Origin: Mytilus galloprovincialis
Taxonomy: Eukaryota; Mollusca; Bivalvia; Mytilida; Mytilidae
Assembly: GCF_965363235.1 (NCBI RefSeq)
Contig: NC_134844.1
Location: 19,822,646 to 19,886,645, forward strand
DNA length: 64,000 bases
Direction of reading: 5' to 3'
Part shown: one piece after another, positions 1 through 13,783 of the stretch
Position numbering within the stretch: position 1 is the stretch's first letter
Layout: each line of letters starts with the position of its first letter
Translations under genes and position numbers: made by a program
Notes under the pieces: model-generated
Seen by the model: only the letters and a program-made list of their open reading frames with translations
Told to the model about the DNA's origin: nothing
Databases searched by the model: none

Positions 1-338
1 AGAACCCTCTATACAAACTTGTTTGAAGGTGAGTGACACCTCATTTAACTCACTACCCTCCCTTATTCTTCCAGATGTAAGAAACCTCTATACAAACTTG
101 TTTGAAGGTGAGTGACACCTCATTTAACTCACTACCCTCCCCCTATTCTTCCAGATGTAAGAACCCTCTATACAAACTTGTTTGAAGGTGAGTGGCACCT
201 CATTTAACTCACTACCCTCCCCCTATTCTTTCAGATGTAAGAAACCTTTATAAAACATACTTGTTTGAAGGTGAGTGACACCTCATTTAACTCCCTTTCT
301 TCCAGATGTTAGAAACCTTATACATACTTGTTTGAAGG
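1..338 (+). repeat. Tandem array of exon-like blocks with intron-like spacers
   Basis: Five copies (the first partial) of a unit of about 80 bp. Each has an exon-like block (1-28, 75-107, 155-187, 235-270, 306-337) followed by GTGAGT and, between blocks, an intron-like spacer ending TTCCAG or TTTCAG (29-74, 108-154, 188-234, 271-305). With one base carried over from the previous block, blocks 2 and 3 read D-V-R-(N/T)-L-Y-T-N-L-F-E with no stop. Block 4 is 36 nt and stays in frame; block 5 is 32 nt and shifts frame. The spacers are 46, 47, 47 and 35 nt, very short for a mollusc. It may be the edge of a + strand gene with a repeated micro-exon, or a minisatellite that captured splice sites. No gene identity is proposed. 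Confidence 0.6.
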
Positions 339-360
339 TGAGTGACACCTGAGTCTAACG

Positions 361-2036
361 AGAGATACATAATGGTTCCATTCATAGTAACGATCCATGG
401 TAAATCCTTGACTTCACAGCACATGGAAGAATAGAATTGTAATTAACATGGTAATTCAGAACTGGTCATAAACAATATCTAAATGTTCATTTTGCTGTCA
501 ATGTAATGGCCTGTAGCCATGTTTTACACCAGTTAATTCTTCCTTTGTAAACTGAACACAGCCGCAAACTTTTTTTTCTCAATCAAAGCATTGCATCACT
601 GTTTATACGTGCAATGAATTGCGAAATCTCAATAATCCTTATTTTATAAATGGTAATCAAAACATAATCCTGTTAAAATCTACTTTTAGAACAAAACCCG
701 CTATATCAACAAGAATATCCATAGAGTGCTTGTGGATTAGAGAATGTACTCATCCAAATCAAATGGAAGCAAAGAAGAAGAGTAAATTGTTGTTGTTATT
801 TTTCATAACTTCCACCACATATGTTGTACAGATAAACACCTTCTATTGGACAACTATAACCACCTGTATATTACCAGTGATGTAAACTTGTATGATTTCT
901 GTGATGCTTTGGCAGTTTGTATATCTATAGGAAGTCAGCTTTCAATCACTTTAGATATGTTTTTCTATGTAAAAGGCCTCCACTCTGGCAGAATCATACA
1001 AATAATGTTACACTTAATAATTAATTGAATTTTTCAACTGTAACAACGAATTCCAAAATATTTTCTACGATTTCTGCAGTCAATCATACAGTACACTGAA
1101 AGTTTACATTAAAATATTGGCAGGATCATTACGTGTACTTATCTATGAAAAATAAATCCATTTTTAATGAGAAAGACCATCTGTCTTTGTAAAACAATTT
1201 TTTGTTGAATAATAATAAATCTTCCACAATTTCAGATTTTAAATTTAGAAATTGAAACGTCTGACCACCTTTATAACCATCTGTACATCTCAATCTTCAT
1301 CAATCCTTTCCATGTCAATTATTTAAATCAATCTCTAATAAAAAATGTCTGCTCACTGAATACCAATACATGCTTTCGATAAATCCTACATTTAATTAAT
1401 CATTTACAGATCCACTAATTTGTCTTAACCCAACAAAATTTCATCAGTTTATCAATAATCCTTTCTCAACTGACTTGGAACATAAGGTCTAGCCTAAAAA
1501 CAAACAAGTTTCCTATTTACTCATTCAAACAGGTTAGCTACATCAAAAAACGTAAAGGTTCTAATAAACATTTTATAAACATTGAATGGCTGAAGACAAA
1601 CTCATAAATCTTCATAATAGGTGATGATAAGTCTGAGATTTTCACAGAATTATCTTAGCTACTGTAGATAAAAGATTCTTAATTATATCTATGAAATCAC
1701 TGCCTGTACCGGCTTTACTTAGATCCACAAAACTGCCTTTTTATAATGGAAATATAATATCTTTATTAACCTCTTACTTATTTAAAAAGAAAACATAATG
1801 AACAATAACAGAGAAATTGTCTGCATGTATGTCCCTGTACTCACAAAGAGAAGTGAAACGGAAATTGAAAATCCACAATCTAATTAAACGATTTGATTTG
1901 TTATTTGATTAACTTCATTTAGCAAATCCTTTATCAAACATTTCCTTGAAAAAGGATTGTTGTTTCGAAGTGACATTGAATGACATTAAGATAAAAAAAA
2001 AAAAAAACCTGGCTTCATCCCTGTTTCAAATTATTA

Positions 2037-2073
<37 letters not shown>

Positions 2074-2480
2074 AATAGAAAATTATAATGTTGAAAATAT
2101 AAATTACATTCATAATATAAGAAGGGGCCTACAATAATTCAATTGTTTGCTGTAGTCTTGGCCTTCATTTTGTTCACAGGACCTATCTGAAAACCAGTCC
2201 CAAAATCAAAGATCTAATTACATGGTTAGATTCAGCATATCTAAAAAACCTAATATATTCAATTTATATCATAATACAACAAAGTTGAATTGTGGACCTG
2301 AATATAAAATAATAAGGACTAATTTGAAAATGGGGCCAGGAATAAAAATCTAAATACAGTTTTCAAAGAAGTTCAATTTTTGAATTTAAACTCCAATGGA
2401 TTTCAAGTCACGAATTTTTTTTTTAAATTATAGAAAGTATTAGAAAAGTATTGTTTTGACCTGATTTTTCCTAAACATAA
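361..2480. other. Non-coding AT-rich stretch
   Basis: I see no recognisable gene here. Open frames are short and AT-driven. The only clear structure is a pure (AT)n microsatellite at about 2037-2071. If the array at 1-338 belongs to a + strand gene, this may be its intron or 3' flank. Confidence 0.4.
2037..2071. repeat. (AT)n microsatellite
   Basis: Uninterrupted alternating A and T for about 35 nt. Confidence 0.9.
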
Positions 2481-2660
2481 GTAGTTGCCCTGAAACAAGA
2501 AAAATCCTTGGGTTTTTTTGCCCCTAATTTCTAAACAGTTAGGACCATAACCCCTAAAATCAATTTGAACCTTCATTCAGAGGCATGGAACCTTGTGGTA
2601 CAATTTTGTAGAGATCCTAACACTAACACGTACACAAGTTATTGTCTGGAAACCAAATGT
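2480..2660 (-). repeat. Fragment of the TTTATACGACCGCA repeat family
   Basis: The text 'gcccctaatttctaaacagt', then 'ggaccataacccc', a Met-Glu-like 'catggaacc' block and 'acaagttattgtctgg' follow the same order as the internal units of the larger copies at 9980-10985 and, in reverse, 23798-28000. No terminal repeat is present, so it is an internal fragment. Confidence 0.5.
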
Positions 2661-3745
2661 CTTTGGACATGAAAACGATGACAAGTTATGCCATTAAACG
2701 GCTGCAAAAATTATGTGGGCATTCTCTACAATATCTACGGTATTTTAACAAGCTTCCTGTCTTGTTGATGTTCTCATATGATATAGCCTTCCCCAGGAAA
2801 CAAAGACTTAATCAACGGGAGACATATCTTCTTTATGTGCAAAACAAACTTTTTCTTAACATTTATTGTTTTTCTGACATAGTGAAAATTTAAACCCATA
2901 TTTTTATCTTATTTAAGCTATGAAATAATATACATGTCAGTTTTGATTACATCAATATTGTTGTTATTCAAAAAAATGTTGTTCTAGTTTTATGAAAAGT
3001 CATAAATATTTACAAGCAAGAAAACCACACTAGGCACTCCACAGGTATTAACCATAGTTTAGCTTTTCCATGTATGATGCATATTTTAATTACAAATTTA
3101 TTTGGATCCAAATTAAAAAGTGGTTAACTTAAAAATTTAAGCAGCTGTTATAATTCATACATAAACTTCATCAAATATGGTTTGAAAATTAATATGAATT
3201 TCTCTTCCCTTATGACAATATGTGATCCTATAAGTCAAAGTTTGGTTCCCCATTCTTGTTGAATGTCCTGGAGTTATTATTGCAGAACCCCCCTTTTTTT
3301 TAAAGTAACAGCACACAGTGGTCTCAAAATGAACTGGGATCTTCAAATCAATATCAAAAGGAATGGTTCTTTCCATGACTGATAATTTAGAAACTTATAA
3401 TACAGCAACTAATAATGGTCCACTTTCTGGATACCCAGTATAAAAGCTTGTCATTGCACTAAATTTGTCTACTTGTAGTATTTATGACCTTGACCTAAAC
3501 AAAGCAACATCAAAATCAATAGGGATCTTACTCCCATATTATATGTGACTATTATAACTCTTTATCAATGAAATTATTTCAGTCAATTTTTAATAACAAT
3601 GACCTTTAGCTTTGACCTTAACACCTGAAAATCAATAGTGATCTTCACTGCATTATAAAATACCATATGTCTAATTTATCACCCCTAAACTAAGATGACT
3701 GACCAACTGATACATTTGTAGATGGGAATAAAAGTCAAAAGCTCA

Positions 3746-3776
3746 GGGCCTGATTAAGGTTACCTTAATCAGGCCC
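3746..3776. repeat. Perfect 31-nt palindrome
   Basis: Arms of 15 bp (GGGCCTGATTAAGGT and its exact complement) are separated by a single base. The GC-rich tips stand out from the AT-rich surroundings. It could be a hairpin, a protein-binding site or the scar of a small palindromic element. Confidence 0.85.
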
Positions 3777-5267
3777 GGAGTACCTGGTACTTGCCTGCCA
3801 TAAAAAAATTTAGAACATCATTTTGGTGGGTTTAAAAATATAAATGCAATGTCATACCAATGTATAAAACGAGAATATAGGTCAGGTCCTACTTCTTCCC
3901 ACCTGTTCAACATGACCAATATGATCAATATATACATATCAATCAAACTACTGTAGGCAGATTACTTTGAAGTACATTTTTGTACTGGCTACAAGAGTTT
4001 TCAAGTATACATTCAAACAATCTTAATACTTTACTTCTTTAGTGCATTTTTTAGCTTATTTTCAAATTTATTCCTTTTTCCAAACAAACACATCTTATAG
4101 TTTACAAGGAATTTGATGCAGATATTTAACTGAATTTTTTGTTGTTATATGCAATAATTAGATGCAACAATACTCAGTCATCAACCCTACCAAGATAATT
4201 ATCTGGTATTTGTAACTCTTAATAGAGATGTAGAAATTCTACTTTTTATGTTCTAGAATATCAAACAAAAGTTACAAAAATATCTTAAGAATCTCTTGAC
4301 TAACAACTAGGTAAAACAATACACAAAGAGAAAGAAAAAAAAAATTGTCCTAATTTCTTTGTTCTTTTTTATCTTGATAATTGAGTTATGTTCATGTAGA
4401 TGTACAGTATCATCAACCTTCATATGTATTAAGATGTATAATAGTCACAAAGAATGAAATATTTACTATGATTGTATGAAGCATGACATCTGTAATATTC
4501 AGTTTAAGCTAACAGAAATTGACAATTACGAAATATTAGATCCAGAACATGTGATACCAAGATTTTATGTCTGCCATTGTTCAAAGGTTCTGCTATACGC
4601 AAGAACTGAATTTTCAACTTTACCTAATATATTAATGATAGCCTTAAGCTTAATCCACACTGACTAGACTAACTTAATATGTCTGCCAAGTATTTATACT
4701 TGTATGAATAATATCAAGTGCTGTAAACATCCTTTGATTAGAAAATGATGAATACAATTGTTTGAAAAGTTTTACTGAAATCAAATTTTTCCTCTATATA
4801 CATGTACATGTATATACAAGTTGCATGTGTATGTGTCCACAAATATTCCTTCACCCAAAATATGGTACGGAAATGATGGCAAATATTTAGGAAATCATTA
4901 CAATTTCTTACAGATCTATGCTCCTGTGTAACATATATAGTACCTGTTGAGTTTGGTTGTTAACTGTTTCGGGGCCACTCACTATATACAAGGTGATAGG
5001 ACATGCCGCTGGAAAAGGTAACATTTTTCAGCTCAAAAATATGTGAAAAGGTGGCCAAAAACTATCAGAAATATATAATAAGGTCAATAAAGCTTCCAAT
5101 ACTTAGTAAACCATTATAGGTCAAGGTATGGCCTTCAACACAGAGCTTTGGCTCACACCGAACAGCAAGCTATTAATGGCCCCAAATATTACTAGTGTAA
5201 AACCATTCAAACAGGAAAAACAACAGTCTAATCTATATAAAATGAGAACCATGCTTGCTTAATTTTT

Positions 5268-5475
5268 TCATACTTAGGTCAAAACTAAATTTATTTGATG
5301 TTACCTACCCACCTAAAAGCAGCCTACTTGGAAACAAAAAATTGTGTCCTGACATTGTTTTTCTTGTTAAAAACAGGTAACTTATGTTAATGGTAAAAAG
5401 AAAAAAATCCTACCTACCCAACCCTGCATGGCATGGGATAGCCAACATCAAACACAGAATTTATTAAGAGTGGCC
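5268..5475. mobile_element. Diverged MITE-like repeat (AGGCCA family)
   Basis: It shares the blocks 'ctacctaccca', 'gcctacttggaaac' and 'gtggcctt' with the clearer copy at 7587-7847, and likewise begins 'ttaggtca'. The ends are too diverged to place exactly. Confidence 0.4.
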
Positions 5476-7586
5476 TTAATCCAGTTTTTTATTCTAAATT
5501 CGGTAATATGATTTTATCAAAATACATTATTCTGAATAAATTGTTTTAAAAAAAGCACTTATTTAATTCTCCTATGACATGCTCTTGTAGTAAAAGATTT
5601 TGACCATTGATATCTATTACAGTATTTGACATGTACATTTGTAGATGTAAGATAATTATAGTGTAGACAGGAGATCTTAAACTTTATCAATGACCAGAGG
5701 GGCTCAACTGGTTTATCATCATTATCCCACAATCAAGTTTTATTCAATTTCTCAATTGACTAACCTTTAGCATGCTGACCATATAGACCTCTTAAGTTGG
5801 AACACTTTTCTATCATTATTTTGTCAGTTAGCTTTCGCTGTAAATACATGTAGCAATTAAAGAAAACCTACTGAATATGTGTAAATGTACAGAATAGATG
5901 ATCCTTCATAATATAAATATTACAGTAAATGCTCCTAATAGAATAAATGGTATAGAATACATGTATTTAGTCCAACAGGAACAGATATTATGACATTTTC
6001 AAGTGGAACTTTTGTTAGGTGGAACAAATGTACAAGGTACAATGTACATGTATAGCATCTTGAAATATATTCACATGAACTTGAATTTAAACCAGTTGGC
6101 ATGTACAAATTACTGTCAGTCAACCAAAGTAAGGAAGTGATATGTACATGTATCTAGAAGTCACAAGACCTACTACCCTTTCAATGTTTAACCAGTTTCA
6201 ATAGTACTAAAATACTATATTCATTAAAAATATTCAATGTCCTATTAAGGTGGAATAAATGTCCACCTTTTCTGTTTTCCATACAACTGTAGTATGAGTG
6301 TACTACTGATTTAGCCAGTGACAACAATACCTTTTATTAAAATTCCGACTTATTAGAATTGTACACATAAGTTATGAATAAAATGTCATAACAGCACTCT
6401 TAAGTATGTAAATAATGATGACTATGCTTAACATAGTGACACACTTACTCATAACGGTTATGTTTATAAACTGCTAAATGAAGTTGTAACATGTCAACTT
6501 CCGGTTCTATATATACAGGTTTCAGCAAATCCTTTTTTTAACCTCCCAACAATAATCTGAAAATCTTATCACAGCCTTTCCTCAGCCGATTTTCCACATT
6601 TCAATAACTTCATTATACACCTGTCCTTAAATAGAATCCATTCATCCTTTATATATGACCACCAAACTACAAATGTATAGGTAAAATAAACTCTATTTAA
6701 TTGACAAAAGTAGGATAATCAGGATTTAAAAAGATTGATTTCAGTTTGACAGTTTTAACTCATAAACATACTAAACGAGCTGCCTTATTTGTTATTCAAA
6801 TATTCATAAATCTATTGGCAAAGTATTACACAATCGGTGTATTGTCATTACTTTAAACATCAAACTATTTGTACAAAGTAAATGAAAGTTAAATATCTTT
6901 GGGATTTTAAAATTGCTACACTGTTGATTGTTAACTCTATTATTGTAAGAAGATTGCGTGTTTAAAATAATTACAAATAGAGAAAATCAACACAAGAAAA
7001 TAAGAACTGACACAGTTAATCGTCCGGGATAATTGAAATAAGTGAGCCCATCACTTCCTACTTTATACAGGAAAAAAACAATAGCTCTTCTGATCTTTGA
7101 CAATGTTTACAAAACAAAGATACAACAAAAGTATCATAATCAAATTTCTACTGTCTTATTGTAAGCATGATATAACTATAATTTCTACTGTCTTATTGTA
7201 AGATATGTGTCAACTATACTTATAGGTTATTAGTCGAACAACTGATAAGATGAAGATCCCACAATCAAAGCACAATTTCTTTGATGTACAGAATTTTGAG
7301 ACAAAATAACAATAGAGAACAAGACTCAAGAGTCAATTGGATACATATTTCTAAACAACCATGCATTTTTTTTAAATGAAGGTTGTTTTGTGCAAAAAAC
7401 TGTATATTTTTCAATAATTTGTCTGAGAGGAAGCATTGGACATTTAAATCGATTTTACATTGCACTACTTGATTGACAATAGACAGTCAATTCTTATTTA
7501 TTATAAAGTGGAGACAAAGTTTATCAAAGGTTTTTGACAGACCTGTTTTAAATTTATAATATATTAATGTCTGATCTGCAATGTCT

Positions 7587-7847
7587 TAGGCCATAAAAAA
7601 AGAATAGGTTTGTTTGCCCAAACTCTACCTACCCACAAAAAAGCTGCCTACTCAAATTCTTTTATTGTCCTGATTTGAAAAAGTTTTTTTTTTTAATCAG
7701 ATAGGCATGAAGACTAATAAACACCCGATACTTCAATTTCTTTTTTTGAAAAAAAAAAAAAAGAAAATGCCTACCTACCTTAGTAACCCAATGTCTCAAC
7801 CTTTTGGTAGGGTCTGGGCAAACCAAAATATTTTTAATTGTGGCCTT
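7587..7847. mobile_element. MITE-like element with ~35-bp imperfect inverted ends
   Basis: The left end (TAGGCCATAAAAAAAG...TTTGCCCA) matches the reverse complement of the right end (TGGGCAAACC...TTGTGGCCT) over roughly 35 positions. The interior is A/T homopolymer with 'cctaccta' motifs and encodes nothing. A target duplication cannot be assigned with confidence. Confidence 0.6.
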
Positions 7848-9979
7848 CTGCATACATTGCAAGTTATAAATTTGGTCGACCCCACAAACCTGGTTTTGCT
7901 ATTTATCGTTTACACACATAGATAATCTCACAATTTAAATCAATATAGTTAGTTCTTTTGAAATCTGTTTATATATAAATATTCCTTTTTATCACAAATC
8001 TGCATATTATATATGGTTATGAGTTTGTTTACATACAAGTCTTCCAGGGTATATGATATTTACCTTAATGTAATTTTTCAGACAGGCTTGAGCTAAAATC
8101 AAAACAGATTATATGACTTTTTATTTAACAAAATTTTACTACAGACATTTACCAATCCAAAAGGAAGTTAATGAGCTAATAAAGAAATTTACGCTATATG
8201 TTTGTACATTTCATCCCACTCAACACCATTATGTTTCTCTAGTTCCCAACATAACAATAAGTATCAGTTTTCCTTTAAGATAAACACAAAGTATAATGTT
8301 AACTATTTGTAGATTCTTGCTACAAATGATCATATATTTCTTCTGATAATGAAATACCAATAAACTATACCAAACAATTATATTTCTTCTATAAAATCAA
8401 TAATTATCAATTAGAAAATGTTTTAAATAAATGTGAACAAACCAAGAAAGACATGGACATCCATTTTATGCCATAAAACAAGCGGAAATAAACGGCTTCA
8501 AAATGAATTCATAAAAAATTTCATGCACAAGCAAACAATCTAATGCTTTTATTTTTTTCAAAGGAGTTTATCATAATAGCTTCTCTTCCATAAAATAATC
8601 TGTTTGAAAACGGTCACATCTTTTTCAACTGGGGAAGTATATATAATTGAGTAACAATTTATGTTAGATTTAAAACTAATAAATCTGTTATCTGTATACC
8701 ATGTTTGTGGAAATTCCTATATTTCTGTTCATCTCTAAAACAACAAAATTAAATATCAGAATGTGGTAGGTGTGAAGACACCTGGATGTTCACTTTCTTA
8801 TATAATATTTCCCTATCTTAAGGTCACATGACACTTTCTTGTATAATATTTCCCCATCTTAAAAGTCACATGACATAACTGTTATAAATATGACTTAACA
8901 TCAATTTAAAGTACATTCGTATCGATGTGAATAATATTTGTTTTTCAAAACATACTGAAAAAAACACGTCAACCCTCTATTCCAAACGTGTTTGCTTTGT
9001 CCATTGGACCAAAGAAAAAAAAAAAGAAAAAAAAGAGTTAAAGATTAAGCAATAACATAACTATTTGTTCACAATGAAATAACTGGGATCTAATCTAAGT
9101 GCATAAGTTATAAAATCAAGCCCTGGTATCTATATAAGTGTTCTACCATGACAACTGATCCATACTTAACAGAAAAAGACCTGTACCACCTCGAATAAAT
9201 AATTACTTTGGATAGAAAAACTCAAATTCCCATCCTAGACCCTGTAATAAGAAGCTTACAACTTTTATTACCTGTATTTATTTTTCACTAAAATTGGTAA
9301 AAACGCCTTTATATCACTTTCAACTAATAATGCTTTGCATGGGAATAAGCCAATTTTGTCCAGTACATGTATTTACAAAGGGAAGTAATTTGTGTTAGAA
9401 GTGAGTAATAAACAGATATTGACTACTTTATAGCTATTTCTTTGTAATGAATTCAATTTAACTAAATGCTAGTGTCCCCATCTCAAGCATGTCAAGAGAG
9501 AATAACAAATGAAGGTTTTTTGAACTTCAAATCGGATTATTTCCTGCATAGTCTCTCACTTTTCTTACCAATCCTTTTACATTTTAATTTTCAGTGTACT
9601 TTAAAAAATGTTTTCCCCACTTTTCTGCATTAAACTCACTAAAGACCTAGCTATACACTACAGTTATTTCAAATTGTTTCTGATAGGTAAAACTTTGGTT
9701 GGTTCAGTAATGTGAATTCTACACATGCTAACTGAGCATACACATACATGTACATGCAATAATCATGAATTCCTGCAAGAATAAAAGCCTAATTCTTACA
9801 TAATCCTAAAAAGATCCTTCCAAACCTCTTCACAAGAAAATCAGACACCTTTTATATACATTCTTAATTTATTAACCATTTCTAATTTTACTGGACTAAT
9901 AAATTCTACTAAAATTTCTGTTATTTTGATAGGTTTCAAACAAGAAGTTTTTAAATCACTTAAAGTCATCAAAGAACCA

Positions 9980-10985
9980 GGTGCTCCGCAGGGCGCAGCT
10001 TTATACGACCGCAGAGGTCGAACCCTGAACAGTTCGGGCAAGTATGGACACAACATTCAAGCTTGATACAGCTCTGAATTTGGATTGTGATCAAATTCTT
10101 GACATAACATGAGTTTCTGACACAAAACAAATGTCAAGATCTTACAAATCTATTATGCAATATTGTGCAATTACAGATTTCTTCTTCAAACTTTTCAAAA
10201 ATTTGAAATTTGAGAAATTTGGGGGAAAAAAATGGAAACTTCTCTACCATCTCCTTTTTTTGCAATAAGTCCAAAACCTGACATTTCTTTATACATTATT
10301 TACAAGTAGTGTTTTGTAACCCCTAATTCCAAAACATTTTGAACCATAACCCCCAAAGTCATTACTAACCACCCCTTAATGGTATGGAAACTTGTGGTAT
10401 AATTCCAGAGAGATTCATACACTTAACAACAAGTTATTGTTTGAAAACGACAAAAATGCTTATTTTGGGCCCCTAATTGTTCAACTATTGGGACCATAAC
10501 CCCCAAAATCTATCCCAACCTTCCTTTAGTGTTAGTGGTGTTGAACCTTCTTGAAAAAAATTTATAGAGATCCATTCACCAAATCTAAAGTAATTGTCCA
10601 GAAAACCTAGTTTTTCCCCTTTTTTGCCCCTAATTTCCCTTTTTTAGACCCTAATTCCAAATCATTTTGAGCCATAACCCCCCAAATTCATTACTTACCA
10701 TCCCTTCATGGTATGGAAACTTGTTTAATTTCAGAGAGATTCATACACTTAAACACAAGTTATTGTTTGAAAACTACAAAAATGCTTATTTTGGGCCCCC
10801 TTTTTGGCCCCTTCTTCCTAAACTATTGGGACCATATCCCCCAAATTAATCCCAACCTTCCTTTAGTGGTATTCAAACTTCTGGTAAAAATTTATAGAGA
10901 TCCATTCACTAAGACTAAAGTTATTGTCCGGAAACTTAATGTGTCTTCAGACAACGCAGATGACGACATGATACCATTATAAGAT
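9980..10985 (-). mobile_element. Reverse copy of the TTTATACGACCGCA element, one end only
   Basis: The terminal motif TTTATACGACCGCA is at 10000-10013, next to the CTCCGCAGGGCGCAG block that ends the forward copies near 25783. Inside are repeated units containing 'ccataaccccc', 'atggtatggaaacttg' and 'ttattttgggccc'. The far terminal repeat is missing, so it is truncated. It contains no credible coding sequence. Confidence 0.7.
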
Positions 10986-10989
10986 GCAA

Positions 10990-11780
10990 AAGTTTTTTTT
11001 GCAGTTGTAAAAAAAGAGAAAGATTTAAATTCCAATAACAAACTACTCATCATAATCAGCAGTCCACAGTCTGAGGGAGCAGGTTTGGGGGGGGGAAGAA
11101 GATTTAAAATCCAATCATGAGCTCCATATTACAATCTTGCTTTTAAATGTTGAGAAAAAAAATATTTAAAAAAACCTACATCGTTTTTATTTTTGTTAAG
11201 AAAATGCATTTGTAAAGCTTAGAAACCAGGAAGAAATTCATTGATATTCTTTCCTGTTCTTTTTTTATCTGACAAATATTAAGTAGATTTTTTTTTAATT
11301 GAACAAATCTGTATAATGTTTTATTTTGGATACATATAGTTAAAAACAGGTGCAGTGCAGTAAATAAAATGCCATTGCAGCCAACACAAAATGGACATTA
11401 CTCCAACCATCAGCATTACAGATCAATATCAATTTTAGCCACCGCAAGTCAATTGCCTATCAAACATCTTATGTATGTCTATACAATCTAAATTTAAATT
11501 CTTATAATGTATTGCATAAAAATGCATCATACAATAATATGTCTTTCTTTAAATCTCTGTTCTGTTCAACTAAGTTAAAACATTTCCAGACTTGATGACT
11601 CAATGAATACATACATGTATTGGCACTCACACCACATCATCCTATATCTATATACATTTTACATATTGTTTGGAAGTCATGGAAGTTAATTCAACTAATC
11701 AGCATCAAGAAGAAACATTTTTCATAATCAGTACATACAAACTTATTGACTATTGGGAAAATAAATTAAAATTGTGTCCG
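10990..11780. other. Non-coding stretch
   Basis: No gene is seen. There is a G-rich run near 11085-11095 and several T-runs. Confidence 0.4.
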
Positions 11781-12170
11781 AGGACAGAACTGCCCTTGCT
11801 CAAAATTTTTCAAGTTAAAAAGGGGCATAACTGAAGAACAGAAAATGACTCACTGCCCAAATTCAAATTCTGTCTGCACATTGTGGTTTTTAGTATTGTG
11901 TGTGTTTCATAAAATTGGGATAAGGCAACCTTAAGTTAGTGCAGAAACAAAAAAGTTTGCAATTATCCAAGTTATAAAGGGGCATAACTCTAGAACAGTA
12001 AGTGATTCTCTGCCCAAATTTTAACTCTGTCTGCAAGTTGTATTAGAATTCTTAGCATTGTGTACTATATGTAGTATGATAAAATTTGGATGAGGCTAAC
12101 TTTAAGATAAAGTGTGGAAACATGCAGAAAGTAAGATGGAAAGACAGACAAACAAAATCAGTAAAGTAGG
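11780..12170. repeat. Dispersed repeat with two ~158-bp internal units
   Basis: The block 'aaggggcataact...gaacag' occurs near 11819 and again near 11977, followed each time by 'ctgcccaaattyaa' and 'tctgtctgcaa'. The end carries 'gatggaaagacagacaaac'. It looks like a common mussel repeat with internal tandem units. Confidence 0.55.
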
Positions 12171-13345
12171 ACATGATTTGAATTAAAGATCACCCTCTTT
12201 TTATATGTCTCGCTTTTTGTAAGTTTAATAGTATATTGCAAATGTTGGAATAACAATGTCAATATTTTAAAAACATGTAACTATATACATGTATATGCAA
12301 AACATTCTAAGTGAATGACTGAAGAAGCAGGACCAAATTATAACGTCCATGGAAATGAAAAATGCCATTGCTTATAAAACTGCATACCAAATACCAATAA
12401 CGAATCACAAGTGGTTTCCTTTATTGTTACCTAAAAACAAACTTTTTTCTTAAACAGTAAACTAAAATGTATGCAAAAGTTTAAAGTCAATGAACCATGA
12501 TGATAAGGCTAGCCCATATACAATCTGCATGGGAAATTGTAAATGAGACTTGATAATGCTTATGAAACTGCATGTACATGTACCACTGACTTTATATTCA
12601 TTGTTTACAAATGTACCTCAGGTAATTAATAAATTGAAAGTTTCTATGATTTCCTGCCATTTGATACAAAAATGTACATGTAAACAAATGATCAAACTGG
12701 GTCATGATCATTCATTGAATATTACATGTACCTTGTTCAACCACCCAAGACAATGTCAATAATGCAATCAACTGTCAATATACATCCCTTGTGGCAGTAC
12801 TAGTGTTCACACCATTTAACACTAATTATATTTCTTAATTGCCACTGACATGATAATTGGATTAGAAATATCCAGAATTTAACTTCAATCTATTGAATTT
12901 TCAAGTGTGGCAGACAATAAAATAAGTGTGGCAGACAATAAATTAAATGTGGTGCTAGGAATCCGAATTTCAGTATGGCACTAGGAATTTAGCATGGCAC
13001 ACCACAGGCCTTTAAGGCTTAACAGGTCATTGTGATCCCTGTCACTTTTTTTTATGTTCAAAATGTTATTGATAATTTAACTTCAAACTTCTTGTTTTAA
13101 TTTTGCTTTTAAAAAATCGAAAGTAAGCAGGTTGATTCCTTAAAAACCAAAAAAAATAATCTCTTTTTATTCTAAGAATACATGTACTATTGTAGTATTA
13201 AGATCTTGGAACCAATACAAAAATTTATATATTTGTTCTACATGTAGTTTAAGTACATTGTATAACTAAAAAGAGGGTTGTATTGCATATGGGAGTACAG
13301 TACTAGTACATTCATGAAGAAAAAATTTTGATGAGTATATAACCA
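12170..13345. other. Non-coding stretch
   Basis: No gene is recognised. A 22-bp direct duplication ('gtgtggcagacaataaa') lies at about 12904-12945. Confidence 0.4.
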
Positions 13346-13570
13346 GATGCTCCGCAGGGCACAGCTTTATATGACCGCAGAGGTCGAACCCTGAACGGTT
13401 AGGGCAAGTGTGGACACAACATTCAAGCTGGATACAGCTCTGAATTTGGATTGTGATTCATAAAGAGTTAACACAGCATAGGTTTCTGACACAGAATGAA
13501 TGTGGTCTAATGAACTTAATTTTTATTTTTTGCTTTTGAGCAATTCACTATGCTGTTGAATATTAATCCT
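13345..13570 (-). mobile_element. Terminal fragment of the TTTATACGACCGCA element
   Basis: The terminal motif, with one substitution (TTTATATGACCGCA), lies at about 13366-13379 and is followed by the subterminal block also seen at 10014-10150 and in reverse at 25600-25770. Only about 220 bp of the end is present. Confidence 0.7.
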
Positions 13571-13783
13571 CTCTCCTCTTTTAAAGAACTCAGAAGAATT
13601 TACAAACGTGCTAATTTTTCATTTGATTTCCTATCAGTATATATAGTACATAGATAATAAACATACATGTACAAATGTAGTACATGATGCACTGGTCTAT
13701 TCGAAATATCAAATCCTGTGGTCAGAATTAGGCCGTACCTGTTGTCAGTGTAGCGATAAGTGAACACAACAGGGGTCCAGTTT

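Larger units (their letters stand above)
2700..9960. other. Long stretch without a recognisable gene
   Basis: AT-rich sequence with only short open frames. It holds a perfect 31-nt palindrome (3746-3776), two related mobile repeats (5268-5475 and 7587-7847) and a short tandem duplication of about 50 bp near 8790-8875. I found no splice-bounded conserved exon on either strand. Confidence 0.4.

Noticed and set aside
846..1028. Short + strand open frames near the left edge
   Set aside because: 60-90 residues in AT-rich DNA with no domain, no splice match to the array at 1-338 and no codon pattern.
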